Shown piece after piece: positions 5,602-8,892 of a DNA stretch of 8,892 nt (the first letter of the stretch is position 1; each line of letters opens with the position of its first letter). The position numbers and the translations under genes are program-made. The notes beneath the pieces are model-generated. The model was not told the DNA's origin and did no database searches. It was given only the letters and a program-made list of their open reading frames with translations. This DNA comes from an uncultured Leptolyngbya sp. (GTDB lineage: Bacteria; Cyanobacteriota; Cyanobacteriia; Phormidesmidales; Phormidesmidaceae): positions 1 through 8,892 of the forward strand of contig CALBPH010000016.1 of assembly GCA_937899365.1 (NCBI GenBank), read 5' to 3'.

Positions 5602-5607
5602 TGTTAA
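5580..5607 (-). promoter_or_regulatory. Likely promoter of the His-rich gene
   Basis: On the minus strand TTAACA (complement of 5602-5607) and TATGTT (complement of 5580-5585) are 16 bases apart. The operator at 5586-5599 fills exactly this spacer, as expected for an ArsR-family repressor. The -10 match is only moderate. Confidence 0.45.
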
Positions 5608-5740
5608 TATAAGCAAACTTGATGTTTCCTCAAGAGTTAACCTTTCTCCACGTCCAGAACGGTTGTTTTAACCTAGCGGAAATTACAGGTCTCAACTTGG
5701 ACAAGGTTTAGCTGTAAATTTTGGTTGTACCGTCTCTAGC

Positions 5741-6142
5741 ATGGCCTCTGAAAACTCTGCCAATCCACCCTCCTCTGGCCTATCGGGAACTCAGAGCTGT
5801 CTCCATAAAGATGCAGACTTACCCATTCAACAAATCCTGAGTTTGGAAAAGGCGCAACGAATGGCAGAATTCTTTGGAGTGCTTGGCGATCCAAATCGCT
5901 GGCGAATTCTGTCAGCGCTTGCTTTGCAGTCAATGCGTGTGCGTGATTTGGCCGCAGCAGTCGAGATGACAGATTCTGCCGTCTCCCATCAATTGCGTAT
6001 CTTACGCACCATGAGACTCGTGCGTTACGTCAAACAAGGGCGGAATGTTATTTACTGTCTTAAGGATCAGCATATTTTTAATCTTTACCGCGAAGCGTCT
6101 GAACATCTTGATGAGCCAGAGGATTTAAATCTAGATGACTGA
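5741..6142 (+). CDS. SmtB/ZiaR-like ArsR-family zinc sensor (alpha5 site)
   Basis: A 133-residue winged-helix repressor close to SmtB, with AEFFGVLGDPNRWRILSAL (42-60), the recognition helix DSAVSHQLRILR (78-89) and the wing RYVKQGRNVIYCL (95-107). The alpha5 zinc site is complete: D109, H111, H122 and E125 align with SmtB Asp104, His106, His117 and Glu120 at a constant offset. The alpha3N site is incomplete. C20 is present in the N-terminal arm, but the SmtB ELCVGD motif is replaced by SMRVRD, so R66 stands where Cys61 should be. The sensor should therefore be zinc-selective through alpha5 alone. It is divergent from the His-rich gene with a dense operator array in the 249-bp gap, so it probably represses that gene and perhaps itself. 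No strong Shine-Dalgarno is visible before the ATG. Nothing suggests truncation. Confidence 0.92.
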   Translation: MASENSANPPSSGLSGTQSCLHKDADLPIQQILSLEKAQRMAEFFGVLGDPNRWRILSALALQSMRVRDLAAAVEMTDSAVSHQLRILRTMRLVRYVKQGRNVIYCLKDQHIFNLYREASEHLDEPEDLNLDD

Positions 6143-6213
6143 GGCTAGACGACTGAGGTCGGAATTCGGCAGTTGGCAAGAGAGGGTATTCCCAATCACG
6201 CACACCGAACTCT

Positions 6214-6240
6214 AGATTTCTGAGGAAATCTTTCTACTTT
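6214..6240 (+). terminator. Weak terminator after the SmtB-like regulator
   Basis: AGATTTC (6214-6220) and GAAATCT (6225-6231) form a perfect 7-bp stem with a TGAG loop, followed by TTCTACTTT. The stem is A/T-rich and the T-tract is interrupted, so efficiency is uncertain. It lies about 70 bases after the stop. Confidence 0.4.
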
Positions 6241-6472
6241 AGGTTGGTCCCCTCCTGGGCTATGGGAGAACATAAGGCAATCTGCCGGTAAAGTCTTGTT
6301 TCTGCATTGCACAGGGTTCATCAAGGCCCAAGAATTAATGAACCTGAGTCATGGTTTATGCACTGACTTGTCAGCGCTGGCGTGTATAGCCCATAGAGTA
6401 TTCACGCAAGGCGGAGCTGCTCCAGATGAGCATCGCGTCTATGTTGGCAAAAATGATGTAAGATGCCTTAGA

Positions 6473-6489
6473 ATGATAATCATTATCAT
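6473..6489. promoter_or_regulatory. Perfect Zur/Fur-type box upstream of COG0523 copy 2 and cysS
   Basis: ATGATAAT-C-ATTATCAT is a perfect 8-1-8 palindrome containing TGATAAT-N-ATTATCA, the 7-1-7 motif described for cyanobacterial Zur (and also for Fur in Firmicutes). Overlapping registers (AATGAT-A-ATCATT, centred 6478) make it an extended box. It starts 259 bases before the COG0523 start codon. TTGGCA (6444-6449) and TAGAAT (6469-6474), 19 bases apart, are a possible promoter whose -10 the box overlaps. Confidence 0.8.
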
Positions 6490-6731
6490 AATTATGTGCT
6501 TTATATCTCTCCAGTAAACTATCTGTACGGCAAATAATAGGGCTAAAACCTCATGGCTCAGGTTGTTGCTTTACCATCGTTTGCCTAGAAGACTTTGGTG
6601 TCGTTGTCACCCTGATCCAGGGTCTCAGAGTAGCGTTCGCGGCAGGACTCTAGAATCGGGAGCTGCTTATTTCTTGTAGTTTCCCGTTATTCCTTTTTTG
6701 CCTTTTCCAGGCGTCTCTATCTTTAAGTATT

Positions 6732-7691
6732 ATGGCTCCCACCCTTGATTCTCAGAAGCTTCCCGTGACCATCATCACTGGCTTTTTAGGTAGTGGGAAA
6801 ACAACGTTGCTAAATCATATTCTTCAGAACTTTGAAGATTTTAAGGTGGCCGTGCTCGTAAATGAGTTTGGGGACATCAACATCGACAGCCAGTTCTTGA
6901 TTGAGGTGGAAGAGGACATGATAGAACTCACCAATGGCTGTATTTGTTGCACCATCAACGACAATCTAACGGATGCGGTCTATCGGGTATTAGACCGGAA
7001 AGATCGCATTGATTATCTGGTGCTAGAAACCACGGGTGTCGCCGATCCGTTACCCATCATGCTCACATTTCTTGGCACAGAACTAAGAGACTTGACCCAG
7101 TTGGATGCCGTGATTACCTTGGTCGATGCGGAAACCTTTGACCCAACCCTTCACTATGAAAGCAACGCGGCGATGAATCAAATTCGCTATGGCGACATTA
7201 TTCTTCTGAATAAAATTGATCGAGTGCCTGACCCTAAAGTTCAGACGTTGAACCATCACATTTATTCAATCAAGGAAAACGCCAGAGTATTACACGCAGC
7301 CCATAGTCAGGTGCCATTATCGTTGATTCTAAATGTGCAACTAACAGATGCTGCTGTGGTCCAAGAGAATGCTTCTGAGATGGCCTCTTCTGCCAAGCAT
7401 CTTCAAAATGATGGGTTTATGTCTATCTCATTTCAAGGCGATCGCCCCTTTGCCCTCAAAAAGTTTCAGCAATTTCTCGACTATCAGCTTCCCAACACTG
7501 TGTTCCGAGCTAAAGGAATTGTCTGGTTTGCAGAGAGTGAAAAGCGCCATCTGTTTCAACTGAGTGGGACTAGATTTACGATAGATGATAGCGAATGGAA
7601 AACGCCTCCAAAAACGGAAATGGTTTTGATTGGCCGTCAGTTAGATGTAATCTCGTTGATGCAAAATTTGAATAACTGTATGACTCGATGA
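6732..7691 (+). CDS. COG0523/CobW-family GTPase, putative zinc metallochaperone (copy 2)
   Basis: A 319-residue G3E GTPase with Walker A GFLGSGKT (17-24), the metal motif C70-I-C72-C73, ETTGVADP (99-106) and NKID (160-163). A CobW C-terminal domain follows (about 228-315; FRAKGIVWF at 258-266). It lacks a His-rich linker. The spacing of the first 160 residues matches copy 1 almost exactly, but the second half diverges strongly, which suggests different clients. The family transfers metal, mostly Zn, to target apoproteins at GTP cost in the cytoplasm. A perfect Zur-type palindrome about 240 bases upstream points to induction under zinc starvation. cysS begins 62 bases after the stop on the same strand, so CysRS is a candidate client. 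No Shine-Dalgarno is evident before the ATG; the start is chosen by alignment of the N-terminus with copy 1. Confidence 0.93.
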   Translation: MAPTLDSQKLPVTIITGFLGSGKTTLLNHILQNFEDFKVAVLVNEFGDINIDSQFLIEVEEDMIELTNGCICCTINDNLTDAVYRVLDRKDRIDYLVLETTGVADPLPIMLTFLGTELRDLTQLDAVITLVDAETFDPTLHYESNAAMNQIRYGDIILLNKIDRVPDPKVQTLNHHIYSIKENARVLHAAHSQVPLSLILNVQLTDAAVVQENASEMASSAKHLQNDGFMSISFQGDRPFALKKFQQFLDYQLPNTVFRAKGIVWFAESEKRHLFQLSGTRFTIDDSEWKTPPKTEMVLIGRQLDVISLMQNLNNCMTR

Positions 7692-7753
7692 CAGCCGCTG
7701 CTCTTGATTTACCCCGGCAACACCATCATTATTTTTAGTTCACAACAGTCTCT

Positions 7754-8892
7754 ATGAACCTCACTCTGCATAACACCCTGACAGGTCAAAAAGAGCCATT
7801 TATCTCTATTCATCCGAGACGAGTGGTGATGTATTGCTGTGGTGTGACGGTGTATGACCATTGTCACCTCGGGCATGCTCGTTCGTACATGGTTTGGGAT
7901 GTGTTGCGACGCTATTTTCAATGGTGTGGATACACAGTGCACTATGTGCAGAACTTTACAGATATTGACGACAAGATTCTCAATCGTGCCAATGTGGAAG
8001 GGGTAACGATGCAGGCGGTGAGCGATCGCTACATTGCTGCCTATTTTCAAGATATTCGCCGACTTAACATTCTCGATGCTGATGACTATCCCCGTGTGAC
8101 AGATCATATTCCTGCTGTTCATCAATTGATCCAGGCGCTAGAACAGCAAGGATACGCCTATGCGGTCGATGGCGATGTGTACTACAGCGTGCGGCAGTTT
8201 GCGGAGTATGGCAAGCTCTCTGGACGGAAGCTTGAACAACTACAGGCGGGTGCGGGGGGACGGGTTACCCCGGATGCTCCAGACAACAAAAAGCGCGATC
8301 CGTTCGACTTTGCTTTATGGAAATCGGCAAAACCGGGTGAACCTGCATGGGAGTCACCTTGGGGAATGGGACGACCAGGGTGGCACATCGAATGTTCGGC
8401 CATGATCCGGTCGCGATTGGGTGAAACCATTGACATTCATGGTGGGGGAGGCGATCTGGTGTTTCCCCACCATGAAAACGAAATTGCTCAATCAGAAGCG
8501 CTGACGGGACAACCGCTTGCTCGCTGCTGGCTGCACAATGGCATGGTGACGGTGAATGGTGAAAAAATGTCGAAATCCTTGGGCAATTTCACGACGATCC
8601 GTGATCTGCTGGATGGGGTGTGGACAGACTATCCGCAACCGGTAGACCCGATGGCGGTGCGACTGTTTGTGCTACAGGGGCACTATCGGAAACCGTTGGA
8701 TTTTACGAAAGATGCGATCGCAGCTGCAGTCAACGGTTGGCAAACACTAAAAGCCGGACTTCTCTTTGGCAACCATCATCAAGCAGCCTTGTCATGGCCG
8801 GATGCCAACATCCCGTCTTCCCCTCAGAAATCCAGCTCAGAAGAGCCCTGGGGCAAGCGGTTCCAAACCGCTATGGATGACGATCTGAATAC
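7754..8892 (+). CDS. cysS: Cysteinyl-tRNA synthetase, 3' end cut by window
   Basis: The frame is open to the window edge and shows 379 codons of a class I synthetase that charges tRNA-Cys with cysteine and ATP. MNLTLHNTLTGQKEPF matches the usual CysRS start. The signatures are HLGH (38-41, the HIGH motif) and KMSKS (271-275). Four zinc ligands of the active site are present: C29 (in YCCGVTVY), C214 (WHIECSAM), H239 and E243 (FPHHENE), corresponding to E. coli Cys28, Cys209, His234 and Glu238. The enzyme should thus be zinc-dependent, using Zn to recognise the cysteine thiol. The family is about 460-510 residues, so roughly the anticodon-binding quarter is missing here. It lies 62 bases after COG0523 copy 2 with no terminator between, so it is probably in the same transcript. 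Whether it is the only cysS or a second copy cannot be seen. No clear Shine-Dalgarno precedes the ATG. Confidence 0.95.
   Translation, partial: MNLTLHNTLTGQKEPFISIHPRRVVMYCCGVTVYDHCHLGHARSYMVWDVLRRYFQWCGYTVHYVQNFTDIDDKILNRANVEGVTMQAVSDRYIAAYFQDIRRLNILDADDYPRVTDHIPAVHQLIQALEQQGYAYAVDGDVYYSVRQFAEYGKLSGRKLEQLQAGAGGRVTPDAPDNKKRDPFDFALWKSAKPGEPAWESPWGMGRPGWHIECSAMIRSRLGETIDIHGGGGDLVFPHHENEIAQSEALTGQPLARCWLHNGMVTVNGEKMSKSLGNFTTIRDLLDGVWTDYPQPVDPMAVRLFVLQGHYRKPLDFTKDAIAAAVNGWQTLKAGLLFGNHHQAALSWPDANIPSSPQKSSSEEPWGKRFQTAMDDDLN

Larger units (their letters stand above)
6143..6731. other. Gene-free 589-bp region with terminator, Zur-like box and long leader
   Basis: No supported gene. It contains a weak terminator (6214-6240), the Zur-like palindrome (6473-6489) and about 240 bases of leader before the second COG0523 gene. 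The leader holds a perfect hairpin ACCCTG-ATC-CAGGGT (6609-6623). It also has a stretch TAGCGTTCGCGG (6631-6642) flanked by AGAGT/ACTCT arms (6627-6631, 6647-6651), reminiscent of the abundant GCGAACGCTACGCC-type cyanobacterial repeats. A pyrimidine-rich tract follows (about 6668-6712). A TTG-initiated 73-codon frame at 6296-6517 ends in a run of Ile codons created by the palindrome and is not credible as a gene. Confidence 0.5.

Noticed and set aside
6296..6517. A 73-codon plus-strand frame before COG0523 copy 2
   Set aside because: It needs a TTG start without a Shine-Dalgarno, and its end is an Ile run made by the Zur-like palindrome; no homology is recognised.
7754..8892. CysRS as a zinc-independent paralogue used in zinc starvation
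   Set aside because: All four zinc ligands are present, so the visible sequence argues against a zinc-free enzyme.
1..8892. CRISPR array, tRNA, rRNA or complete insertion sequence
   Set aside because: No regularly spaced repeats, cloverleaf, rRNA core motifs or transposase frame were seen.

Overview
The window looks cyanobacterial. The HIP1 octamer GCGATCGC occurs six times in 8.9 kb, against about 0.14 expected by chance. The proteins (SmtB-type ArsR regulators, CobW-like COG0523 GTPases, a WD40 propeller protein, a cyanobacterial-style CysRS) and a short heptad repeat of the kind found in filamentous cyanobacteria agree with this. The genus cannot be read from the sequence, but a filamentous cyanobacterium is plausible.

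Layout, left to right: a truncated TIR-domain fragment (21-242); a short CDF-type metal efflux gene on the minus strand (410-1027), preceded by two near-identical operators (1046-1115) and an ArsR/CadC-type regulator gene (1165-1542, minus); a 180-bp divergent spacer carrying a perfect 19-bp Fur/Zur-like palindrome (1646-1664); a probable two-gene operon of an alpha/beta-hydrolase-fold protein lacking its nucleophilic serine (1723-2637) and a COG0523 metallochaperone GTPase (2664-3638); a hairpin-rich spacer; a WD40 gene (3863-4942); a His-rich two-repeat metal-binding protein on the minus strand (5141-5491), divergent across a TGAAC/GTTCA operator array from a SmtB-like regulator (5741-6142); a 589-bp gap with a perfect 17-bp Zur-like palindrome (6473-6489); a second COG0523 GTPase (6732-7691); and the first 379 codons of cysS (7754 to the window edge).

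Read together, this is a compact zinc (and probably Cd/Pb) homeostasis island with two opposing arms. The excess arm has two ArsR sensors: one retains only the N-terminal cysteine-rich alpha3N site and sits next to the efflux gene, the other retains only the alpha5 site and sits next to the His-rich buffer protein. The scarcity arm has two Fur/Zur-type boxes, each upstream of a COG0523 gene. The second COG0523 gene is directly followed by cysS, whose product keeps all four zinc ligands. That makes CysRS a candidate zinc client of the GTPase rather than a zinc-free substitute. The dead-looking hydrolase-fold protein, the His-rich protein and the WD40 protein are the least understood members. 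Regulation and metal identity are inferred from motifs only.
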